The notes: generated by a model from the sequence alone, not told the origin. Shown: positions 16,185 through 24,629, numbered from the stretch's first letter. The stretch is DNA of 37,398 bases from an uncultured Pseudomonadota bacterium (GCA_937123825.1 CAKZKQ010000571.1:1-37398); one strand, 5' to 3'. Numbers and translations: made by a program.

Positions 16185-17486
16185 ATGAACGATCTGGCCT
16201 CAAAGATTTTTCAAAAAGCCCAGCAATACCAGGACGAGGCGGTGGCGCTGCTGCGGCGCCTGATCTCAACCCCAGGCCCCAGCCACAGCGAAGGCCCCAG
16301 GCTGGAACTCCTCCAAAAGGAGGTCGAGCGCACCGGCGCCGCTGAGCGGACCTTTATGGACTCGTACGGCAACCTGTGCTGGACCGTGGGACAGGGCGAC
16401 CACACGATCCTCCTTTGCGGCCACGCCGACACCGCTGGCCCCGGCCCGATGGAGGCCTGGAAAGCACTGGGCATCGATCCACACGAGGGCCATTACGACA
16501 GCAAAGGCAGAGTCTGGGGACGCGGGGCCGTGTGCGGCCTGGCCGGACTCGTCACGCAGGTCTTTGCCACCCGGATCATCAAAGAGCTGGGCCTGGGCCG
16601 CAATGTGTCTGTCTATGCCGTGGCCACCGTCAGCGCCGAAGAAAACCCCGGCGGCGGCCTGCGCTGGATCTTCAATGAAGGGGTCCGCTCAAACCTCTAC
16701 CCGCGCCCCGAAGTCGTCCTGTTGGCCGAAGCCACCGGCGACAGCACCCACGGCCCCCTGGGCATCTACCGAGGACACCGCGGCCACATGGAGATTGTCC
16801 TGGAGACCCAGGGCAAAGCCACCCACGGCGCCACACCATGGCGCGGGGTCAACGCCATCGCCGCCATGGGACCGATCATCACCGAACTCCAGGGACTCCA
16901 AGAAGGCCAGGGGCTGATCAACGACCCGGCCCTGGGCCGAGGCAGCATCACCATCACCCGCATCGAAGACGGCGCCGCCAGCACCCACAGCGTGCCCGCA
17001 TCATGCCGCGTGGTGATCGACCGACGCCTGACCTTTGGCGAAACTCGCGCCACGGCCATGGCCCAAATCCTCAACCTCCCCTCGGTCCGGGCGCTGGGCG
17101 ACAAAGTGCAGGTGCGCGTGCGGCACCATGACACACCCACCTGGAAGTCCTACCGGGTCAATGACGATCAGTGCCACATGGCCTGGGCCACCCCCAGCGA
17201 CCACGCCGCCATCAAGGCCGCCCACAGCACCTACAACGCCATTCTCACCCCGCGCGCCAACGATGAACGCTACACCGGCCTCTTTGCACAAACACCGCGC
17301 GAAGGCTGCTGGAAACTGGGCACCGATGGCTTCGGCATCCCCTCAGACGTCCCCGCCCTGGGCCTCGGCGCCGGCATCGAAGAGCTGGCCCACACCGCCA
17401 AAGAACACCTCGACGCACGAGAACTCGTCGGCGCCGTCGCCTTCACCGCCCTCTATCCGACCATGTATCGCCTTGGCCGCCCCTAA
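16185..17486 (+). CDS. M20-family metallopeptidase/deacylase related to YgeY
   Basis: A 433-residue cytoplasmic hydrolase of the M20/ArgE/DapE fold, closest in motif to the YgeY-type (selenium-linked) hydrolases. It shares GIYRGHRGHMEI, ATHGATPWRGVNAI and SCRVVIDRRLTFGET with that group. Metal and catalytic positions: His80 and Asp82 (CGHADTAG), the Glu-Glu pair 152-153 (SAEENPGGG), Glu182 (LLAEATGD) and C-terminal His403 (LAHTAKEH). The usual bridging aspartate of GRGxxDxxGG is Cys117 here (GRGAVCGLAG), so the two-metal site is altered. Either a mononuclear site or a Cys ligand would be needed for activity. Substrate is unknown; relatives cut N-acyl or peptide-like amides. It is a single gene, and a repeat element that can fold as a hairpin begins directly after the TAA. 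Confidence 0.9.
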   Translation: MNDLASKIFQKAQQYQDEAVALLRRLISTPGPSHSEGPRLELLQKEVERTGAAERTFMDSYGNLCWTVGQGDHTILLCGHADTAGPGPMEAWKALGIDPHEGHYDSKGRVWGRGAVCGLAGLVTQVFATRIIKELGLGRNVSVYAVATVSAEENPGGGLRWIFNEGVRSNLYPRPEVVLLAEATGDSTHGPLGIYRGHRGHMEIVLETQGKATHGATPWRGVNAIAAMGPIITELQGLQEGQGLINDPALGRGSITITRIEDGAASTHSVPASCRVVIDRRLTFGETRATAMAQILNLPSVRALGDKVQVRVRHHDTPTWKSYRVNDDQCHMAWATPSDHAAIKAAHSTYNAILTPRANDERYTGLFAQTPREGCWKLGTDGFGIPSDVPALGLGAGIEELAHTAKEHLDARELVGAVAFTALYPTMYRLGRP

Positions 17487-17610
17487 GCCGCGGGTTTGGG
17501 GCGGCCCTGATGGCCCCAGGAGCCACGTGACTCACTCGCAATAGCGCTGCTATGGCTTCGCTCGACCCGAGGCCCCTGAGCCTCATCATTGCTCGCCCCA
17601 AACCCGTGGC
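17487..17610 (-). repeat. 124-bp palindromic repeat element, copy 1
   Basis: The ends 17487-17503 and 17594-17610 are inverted repeats (GCCGCGGGTTTGGGGCG against the complement of CGCCCCAAACCCGTGGC, one mismatch). The centre contains a second imperfect stem around GCTATTGCGAG/CTCGCAATAGC. A second copy lies at 24439-24562 in the opposite orientation, with about 30 identical bases in the core. It begins one base after the M20 stop and is followed by a T-rich tract, so it may end that transcript. It resembles a REP/BIME or MITE-type element. Confidence 0.8.
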
Positions 17611-17681
17611 TTCCTCTCTCTTTTCTTTTTGAATTGCTTGGGTTTTGGTGTGGGGACTGCGGCGGTTCAGTCTCGGTGAGT

Positions 17682-17785
17682 CAACAACGTCACCTGCGGG
17701 CTAAGTTACGTTCATTTCTGCGAGCTGCTTGCTGGAATCAACCACCAACCTCGCAACAACGTCACCTGCGGGGTTGATTACGTTC
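17682..17785. repeat. Pair of 32-bp direct repeats, 72 bp apart
   Basis: Bases 17682-17713 and 17754-17785 share CAACAACGTCACCTGCGGG followed by a diverged few bases and TTACGTTC. The match is 29 of 32 or close to it by eye. Only two copies are visible, so it is not a CRISPR array; it may be a tandem duplication of a 72-bp unit or a pair of protein-binding sites. Confidence 0.6.
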
Positions 17786-17993
17786 CCCCAACAAAGCTGC
17801 CTGTCACAAATCAATCGCGCTCCCCCAGCAAAGCCCGCCAAAGACACAAATCCTGTATATGGTCTAAGATTAGCGTCAAAACACATGTCACTAAGACCAA
17901 CAAAAGCGACATGGACGCCGTCATAGCAGTGGGGACAGATCTGGCATCAAGGTTGCTCTACAGGTTGGCTGTGGCTGCCCTTTGTGGGGCCGT

Positions 17994-18183
17994 CATGGTG
18001 CATAAGAAATGAGACGTGCGAACAAAGGCCCGGCCTGGGGTGGTGCAGTCACAACAGGACCGATGAGCAAGTGAGCTTTCAACCGACGTCTGAATTGAGC
18101 ATTTCGGCGATGCTCTTGCCATGGATTGGCTCAGACGCGGTCTTTCGTCATTGTGTGACACGCCTCATTTCTTATGCACCATG
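17994..18183. mobile_element. MITE-like element with 21-bp inverted ends and CATG flanks
   Basis: Bases 17998-18018 (starting GTGCATAAGAAATGAG) are the reverse complement of 18159-18179 with one mismatch. Both ends are bordered by CATG (17994-17997 and 18180-18183), which could be a 4-bp target duplication, although CATG is itself palindromic and may simply extend the inverted repeat. The 140-bp centre has no open frame of note. This is a second family, unrelated to the element at 10605-10768. Confidence 0.7.
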
Positions 18184-18334
18184 GCACCACAACCCATCCT
18201 TTGTGGGTGCACACCCACGCGCGCTTGAAATCCACCGCGCGCTGCACCACAATCCTCTCCTGTATAGATACGCGACCCATCCATACACCGGTCGACACAC
18301 GTCACCACGCAGGGAGACCCACGCGGCAAGCCCG

Positions 18335-19297
18335 ATGATCCAGAACCAACCCCAAGGACTGGAACGATTGCGCGCCGTGCTCTACGAGCCTCCCAGCAAA
18401 GCCGGATGGATGGCGCTGTGCCAGACCTTTGACCAATGGCCCCAGGACCAAACCCTGGAGGTCGGTGTCGAATATGCGCAAAACCTCCTGGACGCATGGC
18501 CTGACCACCTGCGCGCATCGCCCAGGAGCTGGCTCCTGATGCGCTTGATGCCCTCGCTGCACAACGACCAACCCGATCCCTGGCTGCCGTGGCGGCTCAT
18601 CAAGCACCTCAACCTCAATGGGCTCCCACCGAGGTTTGCGCTCAGCACACTGCTGAGCCGACGCCTGGCCAACTGGCCTGCACTTCAATACATCCAAACC
18701 ATCAGCGCACGCTCCAGCGGCCTGCAAGACACCTCACTGTCTTGCCTGATGGGCTCCGCATGGCTCAAATCGCTGGCGCACCTCGATGTGGGCCGCAACC
18801 GCATCAGCGAACAAGGCGCCCGCGCCATCGCCCGCGCACCCCACATCCAGGCCCTGCGCACGCTTGACGTCTCCATCACCTCCATCGGTGTCAAAGGCGC
18901 ACAGCACCTGGCACACGCGCTGACCATGACGGGCATCGAGGTGCTCAACCTCTCCACCACCGGACAACGCCCCGAAGCCGCCCGCGAACTGGCCGCCGCG
19001 CCCAACCTGCGCGCCCTTCGCCGCCTTGACCTCTCACACAACAGCATCGGCGATGACGGCGCGCAGGCGCTGGTCAGCTCGCCCTACCTCAGCCGCCTCG
19101 AAGACCTGCGGCTCAACCGCAACCACATCGGCGACCTGGGCGCCGTGGCCATCGCACAGTCACCCTTCCTCAAACACCTCAAGCACCTCAACCTTGATGG
19201 CAACCGCATCGGCTATGATGGGCAACGCGCGCTGGGCAAGAACGCGCACCTCAAAGCAGCCCTAGAACACCCTCCGCCAAGCGGTACGATCCCATGA
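18335..19297 (+). CDS. Leucine-rich repeat protein (RI-type), first of a pair
   Basis: A 320-residue protein with no signal peptide or membrane segment. Residues 7-35 (GLERLRAVLYEPPSKAGWMA to FDQWP) form an N-terminal module that recurs in the next gene, in the style of the small TIGR02996-type modules of Myxococcota and Planctomycetes proteins. About six leucine-rich repeats of 28 residues follow, with the RI/GALA pattern LxxLDLSHNSIGDDGAQALV. Such repeats bind proteins; the partner is unknown. ATG 18335 is chosen because similarity to the paralogue begins there, although the nearest purine-rich site (GGGAGA at 18312-18317) is 17 bases away, so the start is not firm. The stop overlaps the next start by 4 bases (ATGA), indicating coupled translation. 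Confidence 0.85.
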   Translation: MIQNQPQGLERLRAVLYEPPSKAGWMALCQTFDQWPQDQTLEVGVEYAQNLLDAWPDHLRASPRSWLLMRLMPSLHNDQPDPWLPWRLIKHLNLNGLPPRFALSTLLSRRLANWPALQYIQTISARSSGLQDTSLSCLMGSAWLKSLAHLDVGRNRISEQGARAIARAPHIQALRTLDVSITSIGVKGAQHLAHALTMTGIEVLNLSTTGQRPEAARELAAAPNLRALRRLDLSHNSIGDDGAQALVSSPYLSRLEDLRLNRNHIGDLGAVAIAQSPFLKHLKHLNLDGNRIGYDGQRALGKNAHLKAALEHPPPSGTIP

Positions 19298-21117
19298 CGC
19301 ACGCACCCGAGACACCCACCACAGGGCTCGAAGCGCTGCGCGCCATCCTCTACGCACAGCCCAGCCCACACACCTGGGATGCGCTCTGTCAGGTCTTTGC
19401 CCACTGGCCCTCACAACACCCCGCCGACATCGCCACCCTCTACGCCCTGGAACACCTCCAGCACTGGCCCGACACACTGCGTTTGATGCCTCGCAGCATG
19501 CTCCACAGCCTGCTTGGCGCCCTCAACGCTGGCACGCAACCCGACACCAACCCCCTGTGGTCGCTGATCCGCTGCGCCAACATGAGCCGCTGCCGCATCG
19601 GCACCCCCATGGCACAAGCCCTCTCACGATGCCCCCAGCTTGAGCCCATCACCCACCTGGACCTCTCCCACAACCTGCTCAAACCCGAAGGGCTCGCCGC
19701 GCTGGCACGATCGGCGCTCATGGCCGCAGTCCGCAACCTCAACCTCCACGACAACCACCTGGGGGTTGACGGCGCACGCGCCCTTGACGGCGCGCTGCCC
19801 CAACTCCAAACGCTCAACCTCAGCCACACGCGCCTGGGAGACGCCGGGCTTAAAGCCATCCTCCAAGGACAACCCTGTGAAGACCTCCAAACACTCAACC
19901 TGGGCAACAACCAGCTCTCCACCAGCGCCGCTGTGCAACTGGCCCGCTGGCGCCGCCTGGCACCGCTGCGCTCCCTGAGCCTGCACATGAACACGCTGGG
20001 CGATGAAGGCGTCAGCACTTTTGTGGGCAGAGGTGGGCTGGAAGGGCTCTGGGACCTGGACTTGTCTCACAATGGCCTTGAGTACACGGGGTTGATGGCG
20101 TTGGTGCAGCACCCTCACGCGCTGACGCTGCGGGCGCTGGCGCTGCGCGGCTCGCGATTGGGAGAGTCGATCATCCAGGCATTGCCCGGCTCACCGCTGC
20201 TCCAGCACCTTGAAGCACTGGAACTCAACAACAGCCAACTGGGCGACACGGGCCTGGAGGCGCTGTGTGCCCACGCAGACCTGTCCTCACTGCACGCGCT
20301 CTCGCTGCGCTCGACTGGCTTGGGGAGCCGAGGCGCGCAGGCGCTGGCCACCTGCGCGCTGCCCCGCTTGCACACTCTGGATTTGTCTTACAACAGCGCC
20401 TTGACCGGCGGCGTGAGCGCTTTTGAAGGCGCCGCGCGCCTTGGCGCACTCGAAACGCTCAACCTCAAAGCTTCGGGCATCAACAACCGCGCGCTGGCGG
20501 CGCTGGCCCGCTCGCCGGCGACGCATCAACTCCAACACCTGGACCTGAGCAACAACCGCGTGGGCGCCAGAGGACTTCAAACCCTGCTCGGCGCCGCCGC
20601 CATGGCCACGCTCCAAACCTTGAAGCTGGCCAGCAACCCACTTGAGGACGACGGCGCGCTGGTGCTTGGCAAGGGACAGGCCCCTGCACTCGAAACCCTG
20701 GACCTCAGCCGCACTCGAATCAAATACGCTGGCTTGGAGGCCATCTGCAACGGCGAGCTTTTGCGCAACGTCCACACGCTGCACCTTGGCCAGATTGAGT
20801 TGGACGACCGCGGCGCGCAGCTCCTGTCCCGCACCCAGCTGCCCAACCTCACCGCGCTTGATCTAAGTCAGAACAACATCGGCCCCGAAGGCCTCAAGGC
20901 GCTGCTCGATGCCCCATGGGCGCACAGCCTCAAAGACCTGAACCTGCGCCAGAACCCCATTGGAGACGCAGGGGCCGACGCCATGGCCATGACCCCCGCG
21001 CTGGCCGGACTTGAGCGCCTGAGCATGGGCGTCAACAACACATCCACCGCAGGCTTGCGCGCTTTGGCAAGCGCGCCCCACCACCCCGAGTTCATCCGCG
21101 CCCGCTTCAAGCCGTAA
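19294..21117 (+). CDS. Leucine-rich repeat protein (RI-type), second of a pair
   Basis: A 607-residue paralogue of the preceding protein. It starts with the same N-terminal module (GLEALRAILYAQPSPHTWDA to FAHWP, residues 10-38) and then carries about 17 leucine-rich repeats of roughly 27 to 29 residues, such as LDLSHNLLKPEGLAALARS and LNLGNNQLSTSAAVQLA. Compared with its partner it has nearly three times as many repeats, consistent with growth by internal duplication. No signal peptide or membrane segment is seen, so a cytoplasmic scaffold or a substrate exported by a non-Sec route are both open. Start ATG 19294 overlaps the upstream stop. It converges on the CDG-repeat lipoprotein gene with 21 bp between. 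Confidence 0.9.
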   Translation: MTHAPETPTTGLEALRAILYAQPSPHTWDALCQVFAHWPSQHPADIATLYALEHLQHWPDTLRLMPRSMLHSLLGALNAGTQPDTNPLWSLIRCANMSRCRIGTPMAQALSRCPQLEPITHLDLSHNLLKPEGLAALARSALMAAVRNLNLHDNHLGVDGARALDGALPQLQTLNLSHTRLGDAGLKAILQGQPCEDLQTLNLGNNQLSTSAAVQLARWRRLAPLRSLSLHMNTLGDEGVSTFVGRGGLEGLWDLDLSHNGLEYTGLMALVQHPHALTLRALALRGSRLGESIIQALPGSPLLQHLEALELNNSQLGDTGLEALCAHADLSSLHALSLRSTGLGSRGAQALATCALPRLHTLDLSYNSALTGGVSAFEGAARLGALETLNLKASGINNRALAALARSPATHQLQHLDLSNNRVGARGLQTLLGAAAMATLQTLKLASNPLEDDGALVLGKGQAPALETLDLSRTRIKYAGLEAICNGELLRNVHTLHLGQIELDDRGAQLLSRTQLPNLTALDLSQNNIGPEGLKALLDAPWAHSLKDLNLRQNPIGDAGADAMAMTPALAGLERLSMGVNNTSTAGLRALASAPHHPEFIRARFKP

Positions 21118-21138
21118 AACGGCCTCAAACGTCCCCAT

Positions 21139-23265
21139 TCATGGGCCGGTGCACTGAACCTCTCCACCAAAATCATAGAAACTCAGGTTGAGCCTGATCT
21201 TGGGAGCGCGTGGAAGATAATTGCTGGGTGCGTTGTCCAACTCTGGCTTGAGGACAGCCCCTTCAGAGGCTGCGAGCACAAGCCACACCAGACCATTGCT
21301 CTCGCTGCGAAGCGAAGGCGCAGGGGCCACCGCCAGATCGTCGGTCAAACGGCTTGAAGCGAGCATGAGATCGATGGGGCGAGTTTCATCTTCATCGATG
21401 TTGGTGCCATCGAAGGGGAGCGCTTTGATCTGAGCGTCTCCCAACGGCTCGCCCCCAGTGCCAACGCCTTGCTCGACCCAGGTCAACACACCTGCCCCAT
21501 CCAACCTGCTCCACTGAAGGTTGCGTATTTTGAGCGAGTCAGAAGTGTATTGATTGTCGGTGGTCGGCTCGGTGCTGGACGCGTTCACATCGACCGTCAC
21601 GCTGCCGATGCTCTCGCGCGCCTCCCCAGTGTAGAAGATCACAAACTCAGATTCGGACTTGGGCGCCACCGCCATAAACGCGATGTCTGATTCCTGCACG
21701 TTGAGCCGGCCAGTGGAGAGCCATGGTGGACCGGCTTCCGCATCAAAACCCCTGAAACAAATGCTCTGGGTGACGCCGGTTTGGCACAAAGACACCACAA
21801 TGCCGTATCGCCCCTGGTAAGCGACCTTGATGGTGTGCATCGCTTCACTCGAATTCAACAACCCTCGCTCAAAAGCAGACGCGGGGATCCCGTCGCGGAT
21901 AAAATCGTCGCCCAGGACTTTGACGTTGAGCTGGTGCCTGTCGGGCATATCTGTGGCAAACGACCACGCCAGCAGCACATTGTCGTTGCCGTCGGAGAGG
22001 AGGAAAATGTCTTGGACTTTGCTGTTGTCGAGCAGCGCCTGATCCACGGACAACTCTCGCTCAGCGCCAATCACGGTAATGTCGAGCTCGCCCTCCTCCA
22101 CGCTCACCACGGCCCTCTTGATCACTTTGTTGTTTTGAGGCCCTTCCAACCACGCCAGCGCAAACTTGTCTTCGGACAGCGCCGCAATCCGGGGCGACGA
22201 GACGACGTCGTCTGTGACCACCACGCTGTCCTCTTGAGCGGAGAGCGGAAACTGCGTCTGCGGAGTAAAGCGCCTCACCACCAGCTTGCGCTGGCCCATC
22301 ATGCCCTCTGTGCCATCATCCCTGACAGCGTTCTCCAACCACGCCGCAACATAACTGGAACCATCATTCGACAACGCCACCACAGGCGCAAACTGTGAAT
22401 CTGATGTGTTGCCAGGAAAAGACAAGAGTGTCTCATCGACGCTGCCATCGCAGTTGTCATCGCGCCCGTTGTCGCAAATCTCCTGCGCCGCTGGGTTGAT
22501 GCCGAATGCCTCATTTATTTGATCGTCACAGTCCCCAGCGTCTCGCGAAAATCCCGACGTCGGCTCACAATGCAACTCAAAACCCTGTGCTGCGTCTCCA
22601 AAGCCATCGCCGTCTCTGTCGACAAAGAAGACCCTCCGAACCCCCGAGGCGCAAGTCAGCGAACCCTCGTCATCGCAGACCAAACAGCCGTTGGCGACTG
22701 CGTCGCATCTCAACCCCACCTGCTCATTGTCCGCAAACGGGTCACACCCACCGCAGGCGTTGAGCGCATCGGGGTCGGGCATCTCTCCGTCTTCATCGGT
22801 CTGGCCGTCGCAATTGTTGTCGATCCCATCACAGCGAGGGTCATCGGCAATCGGCTCGCACAGCCCACAAGGGTTGGTGACCCCCTCATCAATCTGGCCG
22901 TCGCAGTCGTTGTCCTCCCCGTCACACACCTCGTCAGTCTCGACACACACAGGGCAACCATCATCGATCTGGCCGTTGCAATCGTTGTCGATCCCCTCGT
23001 CGCAAACATCAGTCGGGCCGCACTCGCAGCCGTCTCCCGCGTCGCCCTCTTCAAGATCGTCGTTGCCGTCGCTAAAATCTGGCTCGCACGTGTACACGCA
23101 CTGGCCGCGCTCACACGCTGCGCTGGCGGCCGCAGCAGGAGAACACTCGGCCGCAGAGAAGCACAGCCCATCGGTGGGAATCTCCTCAAGCCCGTCAATG
23201 CCGTTGCTGCACCCCGAAAGGCACACCAACACCCACAAGACCACCACGCCCATAAGAGTCTTCAA
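21139..23265 (-). CDS. Cys-rich CDGxDNDCDG-repeat (MopE-like) lipoprotein
   Basis: A 708-residue predicted lipoprotein. I choose the TTG at 23265 because GGAGG (23276-23272) lies 6 bases upstream and the product then begins with a compact signal MKTLMGVVVLWVLVCLSGC (Cys19). The ATG at 23298 would add 11 residues upstream of this ribosome-binding site. Residues 85-160 contain at least three CDG(I/E)DN(D/N)CDGQxDE units, and another (CDNGRDDNCDGSVDE) near residue 280; this is the putative metal-binding motif of PF11617 found in MopE-like surface proteins. The C-terminal 400 residues, rich in beta strands (VALSNDGSSYVAAWLEN, FALAWLEG, VLLAWSFA), look like a degenerate propeller. Surface-exposed binding is likely; the ligand is unknown. 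The outer-membrane barrel gene lies 104 bp upstream and may share its transcript. Confidence 0.88.
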   Translation of the reverse strand: MKTLMGVVVLWVLVCLSGCSNGIDGLEEIPTDGLCFSAAECSPAAAASAACERGQCVYTCEPDFSDGNDDLEEGDAGDGCECGPTDVCDEGIDNDCNGQIDDGCPVCVETDEVCDGEDNDCDGQIDEGVTNPCGLCEPIADDPRCDGIDNNCDGQTDEDGEMPDPDALNACGGCDPFADNEQVGLRCDAVANGCLVCDDEGSLTCASGVRRVFFVDRDGDGFGDAAQGFELHCEPTSGFSRDAGDCDDQINEAFGINPAAQEICDNGRDDNCDGSVDETLLSFPGNTSDSQFAPVVALSNDGSSYVAAWLENAVRDDGTEGMMGQRKLVVRRFTPQTQFPLSAQEDSVVVTDDVVSSPRIAALSEDKFALAWLEGPQNNKVIKRAVVSVEEGELDITVIGAERELSVDQALLDNSKVQDIFLLSDGNDNVLLAWSFATDMPDRHQLNVKVLGDDFIRDGIPASAFERGLLNSSEAMHTIKVAYQGRYGIVVSLCQTGVTQSICFRGFDAEAGPPWLSTGRLNVQESDIAFMAVAPKSESEFVIFYTGEARESIGSVTVDVNASSTEPTTDNQYTSDSLKIRNLQWSRLDGAGVLTWVEQGVGTGGEPLGDAQIKALPFDGTNIDEDETRPIDLMLASSRLTDDLAVAPAPSLRSESNGLVWLVLAASEGAVLKPELDNAPSNYLPRAPKIRLNLSFYDFGGEVQCTGP

Positions 23266-23369
23266 CACACACCTCCAAAGCGGGCTCAAGCAGCCCATAA
23301 AACGGAAGCATCAACTTATCCAAAACACCGATTCTGGCACAAAACACAGATGCACCATCTGTGGCCCTC

Positions 23370-24116
23370 TTACAAAGAGTATGCAACCCCGATGGTGAAG
23401 AGCATCTCAAAATTGAACTCCATTCGGTAGTCCAAAACCTGCCCTCCCTCAACCCCCGCGCTGCGATCGGCCGTGGTGTCCCCCACAAAGGGGTTGAAGC
23501 TGGCGTGCACGCGCAGGGGAAAGCTCACCGGACCCGCATCCAACTCTGCCCCCACCATCGCGGTCAAGAGCAGCGCTGTGACCGACGTCGTCCGCAGCGC
23601 CTGCGCTTCTTCCTGGGGGATGTTGCGCTCGCGCACGGTGCTGGCGCTCGACAGACCAAAGGCCACCTCAGGGCCCAGGCCAAAAGACAGGCCCAGCGTC
23701 TGCGTGGGCGACCATCGGCCCTTGGCGTAGAGCGGCAAACGGATCGAGGTGGCTTCAATGAGGATCTCGCGCTGGCGATCGCCCTGGATCTCAAAACCCG
23801 TGGCCGAGCTGCTGGCGTAGGCCAACCCCGACTCCAAACCCAGCCACGGCACACCCAGCCCCACCACCTCATAGGTGGCGCTGGCCGCAAAGCCCACCCC
23901 AGAGAAGGCCGAGCCCGCCAAAACCGTCACATCGCCAGGCTGATCGGCCGGTTGCCCCAAAAAGCTGTAATTGAAGCCCACGTTGAAGCCCAGGCGGCCG
24001 CCCCAGCCCTCTTGCGAGGACTCCTGGGCCTGCAACGGCACACTGCCGACGCACATCAGACACAAGACCAAGACCCCACACACCCACCAACGCCTTTCGC
24101 CACTCAAAACCGTCAC
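23370..24116 (-). CDS. Outer-membrane beta-barrel protein
   Basis: A 248-residue protein with a signal peptide (hydrophobic VCGVLVLCLMCVGSVPLQA, then QES) and alternating polar/hydrophobic strands to the end. It closes with FNFEMLFTIGVAYSL, typical of barrels recognised by the BAM machinery although the last residue is Leu, not Phe. The size fits an eight-stranded barrel of the OmpW/OMP_b-brl kind. The annotated start is GTG (24116), which has only a weak upstream site; an in-frame GTG 11 codons later would leave the signal without its Arg pair. Function unknown. It is followed by the CDG-repeat lipoprotein gene on the same strand, so the two may form an operon. Confidence 0.8.
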   Translation of the reverse strand: MTVLSGERRWWVCGVLVLCLMCVGSVPLQAQESSQEGWGGRLGFNVGFNYSFLGQPADQPGDVTVLAGSAFSGVGFAASATYEVVGLGVPWLGLESGLAYASSSATGFEIQGDRQREILIEATSIRLPLYAKGRWSPTQTLGLSFGLGPEVAFGLSSASTVRERNIPQEEAQALRTTSVTALLLTAMVGAELDAGPVSFPLRVHASFNPFVGDTTADRSAGVEGGQVLDYRMEFNFEMLFTIGVAYSL

Positions 24117-24320
24117 CCGCCACTCGCCGCGCCTTGTCGAGGCACAAATGGCTCACCACCATCCTTCCCAACGACAACCAGTGCGCCTTGTTCCAATGCT
24201 CTTTGGTATCATCCGCTCCCACCATATCACAAAGGGCTGCGGCGACGGGCAAACCCCGATACCAACAAGGCCACAAAGCCCACAACAGCCCTTTTTCTCC
24301 CTCAAAAGGCGCGCAAAAAA

Positions 24321-24362
24321 CGCACAAGAGCGCTTCCACCGAGCAGGGGCAGAAGCGCTCTC
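24321..24362 (-). terminator. Terminator-like hairpin downstream of the DUF4397 operon
   Basis: Bases 24327-24336 (AGAGCGCTTC) and 24352-24361 (GAAGCGCTCT) form a perfect 10-bp stem with a 15-base loop. On the minus strand a run of six T (24320-24315) follows 6 bases after the stem. The site is 270 bp past the DUF4397 stop, so it would end a transcript that includes the hairpin repeat. The gap before the T run lowers confidence. Confidence 0.45.
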
Positions 24363-24438
24363 ATACCAAAATGCAGACGAAAGGCTTGTTTTGTGGCGAG
24401 CAATAACGGATGTCAGCAGCCGAAGCTCTCAGCAATAA

Positions 24439-24562
24439 GCCACAGGTTTGGGGCGAGCAATGATGGATGCTAGAGGCCTGACGGACGAGCGAAGCCATAG
24501 CAGCGCTATTGCGAGCGAGTTCTGTGGTCTGTAGCGCCATCAGGGCCGTCCCAAACGTCACA
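24439..24562 (+). repeat. 124-bp palindromic repeat element, copy 2
   Basis: This is the inverted counterpart of 17487-17610: it starts GCCACAGGTTTGGGGCGAGC, has an identical 30-base core around GCCATAGCAGCGCTATTGCG (24494-24513), and ends GCCATCAGGGCCGTCCCAAAC. Its right end has decayed more than that of copy 1. Just upstream, 24388-24419 repeats the left end (TGGCGAGCAAT and following bases) in the same direction, a truncated third copy. Confidence 0.8.
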
Positions 24563-24629
24563 AAGTGAGTCGGACGTCAGTAATATGGTATCAGGGTACA
24601 GATCGAGCATTGACGTGAAGAGAGCTGAC

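Larger units (their letters stand above)
17487..18334. other. 850-bp non-coding region with three repeat types
   Basis: Between the M20 peptidase and the LRR pair there is no convincing gene. From left to right it holds a 124-bp hairpin repeat (17487-17610), a T-rich stretch (17611-17650), two direct repeats 72 bp apart (17682-17785) and an element with 21-bp inverted ends (17998-18179). The LRR frame stays open leftward through the last element, but that part has no resemblance to the paralogous LRR protein, so I treat it as non-coding. Confidence 0.65.
24117..24629. other. Non-coding region with hairpin repeat and terminator
   Basis: A 513-bp gap between two genes on the minus strand. It holds a terminator-like hairpin (24321-24361), a partial copy of the hairpin repeat (about 24388-24419), and the full copy 2 (24439-24562). 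Short open frames here are made from the repeats and do not look like proteins. The promoter for the outer-membrane barrel gene should lie at 24120-24250, but I see no strong match. Confidence 0.6.

Noticed and set aside
17682..17785. CRISPR array
   Set aside because: Only two imperfect copies, no further spacers and no cas genes in the window.
17979..18208. 10-bp direct repeat CCTTTGTGGG around the second MITE-like element as a target duplication
   Set aside because: The repeats are 9 and 15 bp outside the CATG borders on either side, so they do not fit the ends; probably coincidence.
17984..18334. N-terminal extension of the first LRR protein through the inverted-repeat element
   Set aside because: The extension is translated repeat element, and similarity to the paralogous LRR protein begins only at the ATG at 18335.
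24361..24561. A 66-codon frame on the minus strand
   Set aside because: It is built from the palindromic repeat and its truncated copy; the Cys-Ser-Pro-Gln repeats in it are repeat DNA, not a protein motif.
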